Below the pieces are notes generated by a model. It did no database searches. It was given only the letters and a program-made list of their open reading frames with translations, and had not been told where the DNA came from. A stretch of DNA of 64,000 bases from JTS-RE37 sp963756115 (GTDB lineage Bacteria > Bacteroidota > Bacteroidia > Flavobacteriales > Flavobacteriaceae), in assembly GCA_963756115.1 (NCBI GenBank), contig CAVWMN010000002.1, positions 62,001 through 126,000 on the forward strand, in the 5' to 3' direction. The translations under genes and the position numbers were made by a program. Positions 51,306 through 59,064 of this stretch are shown here, piece after piece; the stretch's first letter is position 1; each line of letters begins with the position of its first letter.

Positions 51306-52535
51306 ATGCAGCACATTATAGACAGATTCACTTCTTATGTTACGGTGGATACTCAGAGTGACCCCCATTCGGATACTACTCCCAGTACCCAAAAACAGTG
51401 GGTTCTTGCCCGAAAGCTCGCACAGGAATTGGAGGATATTGGGATGCAGGATGTTACCCTTGATGAAAATGGCTATATCATGGCAACTTTACCGGCCAAT
51501 ACCGCTTCTGATATTCCCACCATTGGATTTATTTCACATTATGATACCTCCCCGGATTTTTCAGGAACCCATGTTAAGCCCAGGGTAATCCGCGGGTATG
51601 ACGGGAAGGATATTATGCTGGACAAGGACCGGGGGCTGGTGCTTTCGCCGCAATATTTTAAGGAATTGGCGCTATACAAGGGGCAAACCCTGATTGTCAC
51701 GGATGGCAGCACCTTATTGGGGGCAGATGACAAGGCAGGGATCACAGAGATCATAACAGCCATGGAGTATTTGCTGCAACACCCGGAGATACAACATGGG
51801 AAGGTCAGGGTTGGCTTTACCCCGGATGAAGAAATTGGGAGGGGTGCACACCATTTTGATGTGGAAAAATTCGGGGCACACTGGGCTTATACCATGGATG
51901 GCAGTGCCGTTGGGGAGTTGGAATTCGAAAATTTCAATGCTGCCGCGGCACGGATTACGGTTCGGGGTACCGGAGTTCACCCAGGCCACGCCAAAGGTAC
52001 AATGGTCAATGCCATCCATATCCTGCAGCAATTTATGGCCGCCATGCCGGCTCAGGAGGTCCCGGAACTGACGGAAGGCCGGGAGGGTTTCTTCCATATC
52101 CACCATATAAAAGGTGAAATAGAAGATGCAGCGATGGAAATGATCATCCGGGACCATGACATGCAGGGCTTCACAAACCGGAAAGAACTCCTGAAAGAGA
52201 TCGCAATGCGGTTAAATGAGCAACACGGTGATGTCCTGACCCTCGAAATAAAAGATCAGTATTATAACATGAGGGAAAAGATCGAGCCGGTATTCCATAT
52301 TGTGGAAATTGCCAGGGAAGCGATGTTATCGCTTGGCATACAGCCTGTCATCAAACCTATCCGGGGTGGTACAGACGGTTCGCAGTTGAGTTATATGGGA
52401 TTGCCATGTCCCAATATTTTTGCCGGGGGACATAATTTTCATGGCCGCTATGAATTTATTGCTGTGGAAAGCATGCAAAAAGCTGTTGATGTTATCCTAA
52501 AAATTTGCGAAATTACAGCTGTTAAATATACGTGA
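51306..52535 (+). CDS. pepT: Peptidase T (tripeptidase)
   Basis: 409 residues from ATG 51306, the normal PepT length. Metal sites of the M20 fold: HYDTSPDFSG (His and Asp), LLGADDKAGITEI, PDEEIGRGAHHFDV (catalytic Glu pair) and DGSAVGELE; C-terminal GGTDGSQLSYMGLPCPNIFAGGHNFHG closes the site. It removes the N-terminal residue of tripeptides using zinc in the cytoplasm. The longer reading from 51225 would start upstream of the -7 element. The following YdeI-like gene overlaps its stop codon by one base. Confidence 0.95.
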   Translation: MQHIIDRFTSYVTVDTQSDPHSDTTPSTQKQWVLARKLAQELEDIGMQDVTLDENGYIMATLPANTASDIPTIGFISHYDTSPDFSGTHVKPRVIRGYDGKDIMLDKDRGLVLSPQYFKELALYKGQTLIVTDGSTLLGADDKAGITEIITAMEYLLQHPEIQHGKVRVGFTPDEEIGRGAHHFDVEKFGAHWAYTMDGSAVGELEFENFNAAAARITVRGTGVHPGHAKGTMVNAIHILQQFMAAMPAQEVPELTEGREGFFHIHHIKGEIEDAAMEMIIRDHDMQGFTNRKELLKEIAMRLNEQHGDVLTLEIKDQYYNMREKIEPVFHIVEIAREAMLSLGIQPVIKPIRGGTDGSQLSYMGLPCPNIFAGGHNFHGRYEFIAVESMQKAVDVILKICEITAVKYT

Positions 52536-53128
52536 TGGATTCATCCGAAAAACTAGAAGCTTTTTTTGCCAGGGAACATCCATTTAAGGAGGGTCTGGAG
52601 ATATTGCGGGATATTGCCCTGAAAACTGAACTGCAGGAAACGCTCAAATGGGGGGCACCGGTATATACGGTGGAGGGTAAAAATGTGTTGGGCATCATGG
52701 CGTTCAAAAATCATTTTGGGATCTGGTTTTTCAATGGGTTTTTTTTGAACGACCCTAAAAATGTCCTCGAAAATGCCCAGGAAGGTAAAACAAAGGCGAT
52801 GCGGCATTGGAAATTCCACAGCGTGGATGAAGTTGATAAAGCCACGGTTCTTTCCTATATGGAAGAAGCAATAGAAAACCAGAAGAAAGGGAGGGAGATG
52901 AAACCGGACCGAAAAGCCGGGAAGGTGGCCTTACCCGATTTGTTGAAGGAAACGCTCATGGAGAATAAAAAACTAAAAGTTGCCTTTGACGCGCTCACCC
53001 CTTTTAAACAAAGGGAATTTTGTGAATACCTATCAGAGGCCAAAATGCAGAAGACCAAAGTAGCCCGACTGGATAAGATCATTCCCATGATCGAAAATGG
53101 TGTAGGGCTCCATGATAAATACCGGTAA
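52535..53128 (+). CDS. YdeI/OmdA-type protein with DUF1801 domain
   Basis: 197 residues. The N-terminal half is a DUF1801 domain (about 20-130), with LKWGAPVYTVEGKNVLGIMAFKNHFGIWF. The C-terminal part is the helical YdeI/OmdA region ending FKQREFCEYLSEAKMQKTKVARLDKI. The family is implicated in sensitivity to host peptides and in cell-envelope processes in Bacillus and Salmonella, without a defined biochemical role. ATG 52535 overlaps the pepT TGA by one base, so it is translated with pepT. A second, unlinked DUF1801 protein is at 61.7 kb. Confidence 0.85.
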   Translation: MDSSEKLEAFFAREHPFKEGLEILRDIALKTELQETLKWGAPVYTVEGKNVLGIMAFKNHFGIWFFNGFFLNDPKNVLENAQEGKTKAMRHWKFHSVDEVDKATVLSYMEEAIENQKKGREMKPDRKAGKVALPDLLKETLMENKKLKVAFDALTPFKQREFCEYLSEAKMQKTKVARLDKIIPMIENGVGLHDKYR

Positions 53129-53242
53129 CAACACGCAGGCGGGTCCCCGTGAAAATTGGTTGGCCTCAATAACCGGAGTGTTACTACCTAACCACCGATA
53201 CGTCCGCCATAATCCGGATGGCACAGAAACACAACCCAGGTG

Positions 53243-54589
53243 TTACACAGGTAGTTCCCATCCGTTGTGGTAGGTTGCATCGAGATATTTGTTGGCTTCC
53301 CCATCCGTGAATTTCCCTTTCACGGCATCCCAGTACAAGCGGTTGCCCGACTTATATGCCACATTGCCCATATGGGAGACAAGGGCAGCATCGTAGCCAA
53401 TTTTGATCGGTGCATTCAGCTGTGAGGAGTCCCTGCTCTTAACTGCCTCAATAAAATTCACCGTATGCAGGTCCAGGCCATTGCCTTGATTTTTCTGTAA
53501 GGGTAGCGCTTCCATTTTGGGTACACCATCCTTACCCCAACCCTGGAATTCCTTTTCGGGTATAACCTCCCAGCCATTTCGATCCAATACCAATGTGCCG
53601 TTGTTCCCGATAAATGCGACACCATGGTTCCGGCCGTAATTACCACCATCTATTCCTGTAGCGTGTTCCCAAAGGATAGAAAAATCATCAAATTCAAAAA
53701 CAGTCTGCAGTGTATCCGGTGTTTCAGAGGCATCATTGGGATATGCAAATTTTCCCCCAAGTGCCATAACGGATTTTGGGGTAGCTGCCTGCATCCCGTA
53801 CAGGGCATAGTCAATCATGTGGACCCCCCAATCGGTCATCAGTCCGCCGGCATAGTCCCAAAACCACCGGAAGTTAAAATGAAAACGATTGGCATTGAAG
53901 GGACGTAAGGGTGCCGGGCCCAGCCACATGTTATAATCCACCCCCCGGGGTGCTGTAGTATCGGGTTGTGGGTCAACGGGTTTCATCCAACCCTGGTAGG
54001 CCCATGCCTTTGCTAATCGGATCGGTCCCAGTTTACCGGAATGGACGAATTTAATGGCATCTACAAAATGGGGCTGGCTTCGTTGCCACTGCCCAATTTG
54101 CACCATTCGGTCACTGGCATTGACCGTTTGGAGCATGATATTGCATTCCTGGATGGAATTGGCAATGGGCTTTTCACAATAGACATCTTTGCCGGCTTTG
54201 AGGGCATCTGTCAGGATCAGGCAATGCCAATGGTCCGGGGTGCCAATGACCACAATATCGACATCCTTATTTTCCAATAATTTGCGGTAATCCCCATACC
54301 ATTGAGGTTTTTTGATACCAGCCTTCTCCAGGTCGGCACTGCGTTGCGCCAAAACATTCTCATCAACGTCGCACAGGGCAACCACATTAACCTCACTGAT
54401 TTTCAAAAAGGAGAGCAGGTCCGAAAACCCCATCCCGTTACACCCGATCAACCCGGCATTGATACGGTCATTGGGTCCGACGCGTTTCCGCAGACTGCCC
54501 AGCATTTCCAGTGGGAATATGGTAGCTGCTCCGGCCCCTAAAAAGGCCCGGGTGCTGTACTTGATAAACTTGCGACGATCTGTATACAT
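53243..54589 (-). CDS. Gfo/Idh/MocA family oxidoreductase with Tat signal
   Basis: 448 residues. The N-terminus has a twin-arginine motif (DRRKFIKYSTRAFLGAGAA), so it is folded before export and probably periplasmic. The Rossmann part starts INAGLIGCNGMGFSDLL and has the conserved CEKPIANS (Lys-Pro catalytic motif). The C-terminal half resembles the larger Bacteroidota/Planctomycetes-type enzymes with WAYQGWMKPV and FRWFWDYAGGLMTDWGVHMID. It would use a tightly bound NAD(P) to oxidise or epimerise a sugar; the substrate is unknown. Single gene, no sugar-utilisation partner beside it. Confidence 0.9.
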   Translation of the reverse strand: MYTDRRKFIKYSTRAFLGAGAATIFPLEMLGSLRKRVGPNDRINAGLIGCNGMGFSDLLSFLKISEVNVVALCDVDENVLAQRSADLEKAGIKKPQWYGDYRKLLENKDVDIVVIGTPDHWHCLILTDALKAGKDVYCEKPIANSIQECNIMLQTVNASDRMVQIGQWQRSQPHFVDAIKFVHSGKLGPIRLAKAWAYQGWMKPVDPQPDTTAPRGVDYNMWLGPAPLRPFNANRFHFNFRWFWDYAGGLMTDWGVHMIDYALYGMQAATPKSVMALGGKFAYPNDASETPDTLQTVFEFDDFSILWEHATGIDGGNYGRNHGVAFIGNNGTLVLDRNGWEVIPEKEFQGWGKDGVPKMEALPLQKNQGNGLDLHTVNFIEAVKSRDSSQLNAPIKIGYDAALVSHMGNVAYKSGNRLYWDAVKGKFTDGEANKYLDATYHNGWELPV

Positions 54590-54648
54590 GAGGAGATTTT
54601 TATTTTATTGGACGCATTAATATACAGATTTTATGGCAACATCCGCCC

Positions 54649-54677
54649 AAAAAAAAACACCGGCAAAGCCAGTGTTT
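54649..54677 (-). terminator. Terminator after yajC
   Basis: Minus-strand stem ACACTGGC/GCCGGTGT with a three-base loop is followed by nine T residues, 22 bases past the yajC stop. Confidence 0.85.
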
Positions 54678-54699
54678 TCCTATAAGGTTAAAGGATCTG

Positions 54700-54987
54700 T
54701 TATTTTTCTTTCGGGGGGTTTAATTTTTTGGTCATTTCCATGGATATGGCAGACCTGTCGAATTTAAGCCTCCCGGCCATTGTTTCTATGATGCAGGAAA
54801 AATCATTGTCATTCAGTTCCACTATTTTCCCATGAAGACCGCTTTTGGTAATGATTTTATCCCCTTTCTTCAACTCCTGCGCAAATCGCTTTTCATCTTT
54901 TGACCGTTTCATTTGAGGCCGGATCATAAAAAAGTATGCTACCACAAAAATCAGTAGCATTGGTAAAAACTGGCTTATATCACCCAT
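54700..54987 (-). CDS. yajC: Preprotein translocase subunit YajC
   Basis: 95 residues. One N-terminal transmembrane helix (FLPMLLIFVVAYFFMIRPQ) with the conserved MIRPQMKR, then KGDKIITKSGLHGKIVELND as the cytoplasmic domain. YajC associates with SecDF-YidC. It is the last gene of the nusB-DUF1573-yajC set, 14 bases after DUF1573, and is followed by a strong terminator. secDF was not seen next to it. Confidence 0.95.
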   Translation of the reverse strand: MGDISQFLPMLLIFVVAYFFMIRPQMKRSKDEKRFAQELKKGDKIITKSGLHGKIVELNDNDFSCIIETMAGRLKFDRSAISMEMTKKLNPPKEK

Positions 54988-55001
54988 AATTCTTTAGTGT
55001 C

Positions 55002-55487
55002 TTAATTTTTTACCGGGCCAACAGCGGCGGTACCTGCAGCAGGTTTAGGGTTTACAAATGCCTTGATCCTCAAGATTTCAGTGCCTTTTTCGGTGTTGGC
55101 ATTCACCGTAATACTTTTGGTTACCTGGTTCTGTCCTGTACCGTTAAACTTTACCAATAGTTCACCGGTTTCACCTGGGGCTATGGGCGTATTTTTTGGG
55201 TATTCAGGGATCGTACAACCACATGAACTGGTTGCATTGGTTATGATCAGCGGTGCATTACCCGTATTGGTAAACTTAAAAATAGTTTCCTGCGGAGTTC
55301 CCTGGGCAATTGTTCCAAAATCGTGCTCCGATTTATCAAAAGTCATTACCGGCAGGTTCTTTGCAGCTACGTCCCGTTCAGCAGCAACTTCCACATTGGC
55401 CGTATCGATCTTGCTGGACGCCTTTTCCTTGCAGGAAACAAACGCGAGAACAGCTACCACACTTAATGCTAATCCTAATCTTTTCAT
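55002..55487 (-). CDS. DUF1573 lipoprotein
   Basis: 161 residues. The signal ends in a lipobox (VLAFVSC, Cys19), so it is a lipoprotein. The DUF1573 domain begins with FDKSEHDFGTIAQGTPQETIF and has FTNTGNAPLIITNATSSCGCTIPEYPKNTP; the two cysteines in SCGC are characteristic. It is an immunoglobulin-like envelope domain of unknown role. It commonly occurs next to yajC in Bacteroidota. It has its own possible -7 element (55513-55520) between nusB and itself. Confidence 0.9.
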   Translation of the reverse strand: MKRLGLALSVVAVLAFVSCKEKASSKIDTANVEVAAERDVAAKNLPVMTFDKSEHDFGTIAQGTPQETIFKFTNTGNAPLIITNATSSCGCTIPEYPKNTPIAPGETGELLVKFNGTGQNQVTKSITVNANTEKGTEILRIKAFVNPKPAAGTAAVGPVKN

Positions 55488-55512
55488 TTTATCAAATTTT
55501 AATAATTCGGAG

Positions 55513-55520
55513 CAAAATTA
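55513..55520 (-). promoter_or_regulatory. Bacteroidota -7 promoter element of the DUF1573-yajC pair
   Basis: Minus-strand TAATTTTG matches TAnnTTTG and lies about 25 bases before the DUF1573 ATG, suggesting transcription independent of nusB. Confidence 0.5.
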
Positions 55521-55532
55521 AACAATAATTTA

Positions 55533-56480
55533 TTATAATAACCCGCGGCCGGTTTTTTTAAGTTTACCATCCGTTTTATACTCCTTTACTAGTTTGTCCA
55601 ATATCCCATTAATAAAGATGCTGCTTTTGGGTGTTGAATATTCCTTGGCAATTTCGAGATACTCGTTTATGGTTACCCTTTCCGGGATTGATGGAAAATT
55701 CAGCAATTCGCAAATAGCCATTTTTAGAAGGATAGCATCTATGTCTGCGATACGGTCCTTATCCCAATTTGGCGTTTTGCCTTCAATTTCGTTCACCAGG
55801 GCTGTATTGTTAAGCAGTGTCTTGGTGAGTAGCTTTTTCGCAAAGTCCAGGTCCTCCTGGTCCTTGAGCAATTGAGGCAGGAAGAAAGATTCGGGCTGGC
55901 CTTCCTTCAGTTTTCTCAGTTGTTTCAGGATAAAGGTGTTGACCAGTGGGATATCGTCTACCCAGGTAAGCTTATCATCCTCGAAGTATTCATATATCTT
56001 GTCATTGGGTGCGATCACCTCCTTAAACAAATCGGCGATCAGGTCCTTATCCTCTTCGTATGTACTGGTGGGCTTGGACATATACCGGTCATAGAGCGTA
56101 CTCGAAACAATCTCCTTATAGACTATTTTTACATATTCTTCATTGAGGTACCAATTCTTCAATTTCCGTCGGTTCAGTTCATCTCCCAATTGGCTGTTGC
56201 CCGCAATTTGACGGAATACCCGGTTATTTAAAAACTTTTCCTGGTCCGGGTAGCTGTCGGAAGCTGTCGCCACATATTTCTGAGAGGAGTGCCTTACATG
56301 CTTTTCCGCCATCTGGTGCAACTCGCGTAATAAGCTGAGGATAAGGAGATATAATGTAAAGGTGTTCTCTATGCTTAATTTTAAAAAATTTTCCTGCTTT
56401 TCCAGGGAATCATCTGCCGACTGTGTAAGTGCATATATGCACTGCATCACTTTAACCCGGATATGCCTTCTTGTAAGCAT
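55533..56480 (-). CDS. nusB: Transcription antitermination protein NusB
   Basis: 315 residues, much longer than the ~140 of E. coli NusB but usual for Bacteroidota. The N-terminal TRRHIRVKVMQCIYALTQS is the NusB start, and the C-terminal NusB core includes DRIADIDAILLKMAICELLNFPSIPERVTINEYLEIAKEYSTPKSSIFINGILDKL. The extra ~150 residues in the middle are helical and charged. NusB binds boxA RNA with NusE in rRNA antitermination. It is divergent from the ABC exporter by 254 bases, with a -7 element at 56521-56528. Confidence 0.93.
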   Translation of the reverse strand: MLTRRHIRVKVMQCIYALTQSADDSLEKQENFLKLSIENTFTLYLLILSLLRELHQMAEKHVRHSSQKYVATASDSYPDQEKFLNNRVFRQIAGNSQLGDELNRRKLKNWYLNEEYVKIVYKEIVSSTLYDRYMSKPTSTYEEDKDLIADLFKEVIAPNDKIYEYFEDDKLTWVDDIPLVNTFILKQLRKLKEGQPESFFLPQLLKDQEDLDFAKKLLTKTLLNNTALVNEIEGKTPNWDKDRIADIDAILLKMAICELLNFPSIPERVTINEYLEIAKEYSTPKSSIFINGILDKLVKEYKTDGKLKKTGRGLL

Positions 56481-56520
56481 TTTAAAAGAACATTAGTTTG
56501 ATCGAATGAATTTAACTCCG

Positions 56521-56528
56521 CAAAAATA
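56521..56528 (-). promoter_or_regulatory. Bacteroidota -7 promoter element of nusB
   Basis: Minus-strand TATTTTTG matches TAnnTTTG and lies about 40 bases before the nusB start. Confidence 0.5.
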
Positions 56529-56687
56529 GTATTATATTTTATATCCGAAAGAGTTTAGGGAGTTCTTTGTGTGCAATTTAACGGGTGGTGCAAACCTGAT
56601 GAACCTGTCTTTTTAATCGTTCGTTCACAAGCGAAATAGGCGCAATTTCTTAGCAGTATTATATCATTTCATTTGGGTCCAATCCGC

Positions 56688-56695
56688 TATCTTTG
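56688..56695 (+). promoter_or_regulatory. Bacteroidota -7 promoter element of the ABC exporter gene
   Basis: TATCTTTG matches TAnnTTTG; ATG 56735 follows after about 39 bases. Confidence 0.55.
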
Positions 56696-56734
56696 CGCAA
56701 TCCGGCATAATGCATCCAAACGCTGACGAACTTA

Positions 56735-58489
56735 ATGAAGGAGCTTAAACATCTCAATAAATACTTTAAAAAATATTGGTTTAAACTGCTGATAGGTATC
56801 CTCATTACGATAATTGCCAGGATATTTCAGTTGATTATGCCCTCCTATGTGAAAAATTCCATAGAGGTTATTGAAAATTTTGTGGCAAATAAAATTGATG
56901 AGCCCACCGCCCGGGAGCTTTTGATGGAATATATCCTGATCATTATCGGGGCAGCCCTGCTCTCAGGGTTTTTTACGTTCCTGATGCGGCAGACTATCAT
57001 CAATGTTTCCCGCTACATTGAATTTGACCTCAAAAATGAGATCTTTGACCACTACCAGTTCCTCAACCTGAATTTTTATAAAAAGAACCGTACCGGTGAC
57101 CTGATGAACCGTATCAGTGAAGATGTCAGTCAGGTCCGGCAATATGCGGGTCCGGCGATCATGTACGGGATACAGACACTGACACTGTTCTTTTGCCTTA
57201 TCCCATTGATGTTCATCAAGGCACCGACCATAGCATTCTATTCCCTGCTACCCCTCCCTATATTATCCGTTTTGATTTATATGATCAGCAGGATAATACA
57301 CAAAAGGAGTACCCGGGTACAGAAATTCCTCTCCACCCTATCCACTTTTGCGCAGGAATCCTTTTCAGGCATTTCGGTGATCAAAGCATATGGGCTTGAA
57401 CCCCAGATCAATTTGGAAATGAAGGCGCTTGCCATCGATGGAAGGAACAAAAGCATGGAGCTTGCCAAGGTGGATGCCTGGTTCTTCCCCCTCATGGTAT
57501 TGCTGATCGGGATTAGTAATATTTTTGTGATCTATGTAGGGGGCAGGCAATACATCAATGGTGAAATTGATTCGGTAGGTACCATCGCCGAATTTATACT
57601 CTATGTCAATATGCTGACATGGCCGGTAGCCATAGTGGGCTGGCTTACCTCCCTGGTACAACGTGCAGAGGCTTCCCAGAAAAGGATCAATGAATTTTTA
57701 AAGGAAAAGCCCTCTATAGTAAATAACAGGGCAGAGCACACCCCTATCAAAGGGAAAATTGAATTCAAAAACGTCACATTTACCTACGAGGATACCAACA
57801 TTACAGCATTAAAAAATATTTCTTTTGCAATAAAGGCAGGCGAAACAGTTGCCTTTATCGGCAAAACCGGTTCCGGAAAATCCACTATTCTCGATTTGGT
57901 AGCCCGACTATATGACGTAAGTTCCGGGCAGATACTGATCGACGACAACCCGATAGAATCATTAAATTTAAACAGCCTGCGTTCTTCTATCGGAGCGGTC
58001 CCGCAGGATGCATTTTTATTTTCGGATACCATCCGGAATAACATCAAATTCGGGAAGGAGAATGCCACCGATGCTGAGATCATTGAAATAGCAAAAGAAG
58101 CGGTTGTACATGAGAATATCATGGGATTTGCCAACCAATACGATACCATCCTTGGCGAAAGGGGTATCACACTCAGCGGAGGCCAGAAACAACGGGTATC
58201 CATAGCCCGAGCCCTCCTTAAGGATCCTGAAATATATCTGTTTGATGATTGCTTGTCGGCTGTAGACACAGAAACTGAGGAAGCCATCCTCAATAACCTT
58301 AAAAAAGCATCGCGAAACAGGACAACACTTATCGTAAGCCACAGGGTTTCCTCTGCCAAAAATGCAGACAAAATAATTGTCCTGGCAGATGGCAGGGTGT
58401 TGCAGGAGGGCAGCCATGAGTCACTAATTACCCGGGATGGCTACTATAAAGAGCTTTATTTCAATCAGCTATCTGAGAAAGAAAACTAG
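56735..58489 (+). CDS. ABC exporter (fused membrane and ATPase domains, MsbA/MdlB-like)
   Basis: 584 residues. An N-terminal six-helix exporter domain (about 15-320) is followed by one ATPase domain with Walker A FIGKTGSGKSTILDLV, Q-loop AVPQDAFLF, signature TLSGGQKQRVSIARALL and H-loop IVSHRVSS. In Walker B the catalytic Glu is replaced by Asp (IYLFDDCLSAVD). This substitution is known in half-transporters that form heterodimers (for example MdlB-type); no second half-transporter gene is present beside it. The substrate may be a lipid or drug. It precedes the DUF3276 gene. Confidence 0.93.
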   Translation: MKELKHLNKYFKKYWFKLLIGILITIIARIFQLIMPSYVKNSIEVIENFVANKIDEPTARELLMEYILIIIGAALLSGFFTFLMRQTIINVSRYIEFDLKNEIFDHYQFLNLNFYKKNRTGDLMNRISEDVSQVRQYAGPAIMYGIQTLTLFFCLIPLMFIKAPTIAFYSLLPLPILSVLIYMISRIIHKRSTRVQKFLSTLSTFAQESFSGISVIKAYGLEPQINLEMKALAIDGRNKSMELAKVDAWFFPLMVLLIGISNIFVIYVGGRQYINGEIDSVGTIAEFILYVNMLTWPVAIVGWLTSLVQRAEASQKRINEFLKEKPSIVNNRAEHTPIKGKIEFKNVTFTYEDTNITALKNISFAIKAGETVAFIGKTGSGKSTILDLVARLYDVSSGQILIDDNPIESLNLNSLRSSIGAVPQDAFLFSDTIRNNIKFGKENATDAEIIEIAKEAVVHENIMGFANQYDTILGERGITLSGGQKQRVSIARALLKDPEIYLFDDCLSAVDTETEEAILNNLKKASRNRTTLIVSHRVSSAKNADKIIVLADGRVLQEGSHESLITRDGYYKELYFNQLSEKEN

Positions 58490-58561
58490 AAAAATGTTGT
58501 AACATTGGCTTTTTTTTTACATTTTTGGAACTACGATAACAACGAACTAGAACCAGACGAA

Positions 58562-58933
58562 ATGAATGAAAAAGAATTAATGGACCAGGAAGAGATTTTC
58601 TCCAAAGTTTTAAGGGCAGGAAGACGGACCTATTTTTTTGACGTAAGGAGCACCAAGGCAGGTGATTATTACCTTACGATTACAGAGAGTAAAAAATTCA
58701 CCCATGACGATGGTTCATTCCATTATAAAAAGCACAAGATCTACCTCTATAAAGAAGATTTTCAATCCTTTAGGGAGAATATGGAAGAAATGATGGATTA
58801 CATCATTGATGAAAAAGGACGGGAAGTCATCTCAGAGAGGCACCAAAGTGATTATAAGAAAGAAGAACCATCAGAAAATGGCGAAGTAACCTCAACAGGG
58901 AGTTTCACCGATGTTGACTTTGATGATATTTAG
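58562..58933 (+). CDS. DUF3276 family protein (PUR-alpha/beta/gamma-like nucleic-acid binding)
   Basis: 123 residues from ATG 58562; the longer reading from 58505 adds 19 residues without similarity. The family pattern is FSKVLRAGRRTYFFDVRSTKAGDYYLTITESK, KHKIYLYKEDFQSFRENMEEMMDYI and a variable acidic tail. DUF3276/PUR proteins of Bacteroidota have a Whirly-like fold that binds single-stranded DNA or RNA. It follows the ABC exporter by 72 bases and is closed by a terminator at 58960-58988. Confidence 0.9.
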   Translation: MNEKELMDQEEIFSKVLRAGRRTYFFDVRSTKAGDYYLTITESKKFTHDDGSFHYKKHKIYLYKEDFQSFRENMEEMMDYIIDEKGREVISERHQSDYKKEEPSENGEVTSTGSFTDVDFDDI

Positions 58934-58959
58934 CACTGCATAAGTCGGTTAACGAATAC

Positions 58960-58988
58960 AACGACCTTATAAAAAGAGGTCGTTTTTT
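58960..58988 (+). terminator. Terminator after the DUF3276 gene
   Basis: Perfect stem AACGACCT/AGGTCGTT with a nine-base loop, followed by T residues. Confidence 0.88.
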
Positions 58989-59064
58989 GTTGCCTATCCT
59001 GCCGGGTTTTTAACGATCTCCTGAATTATAAACGTTATACACATACCAAACCTTAGTACCATTT

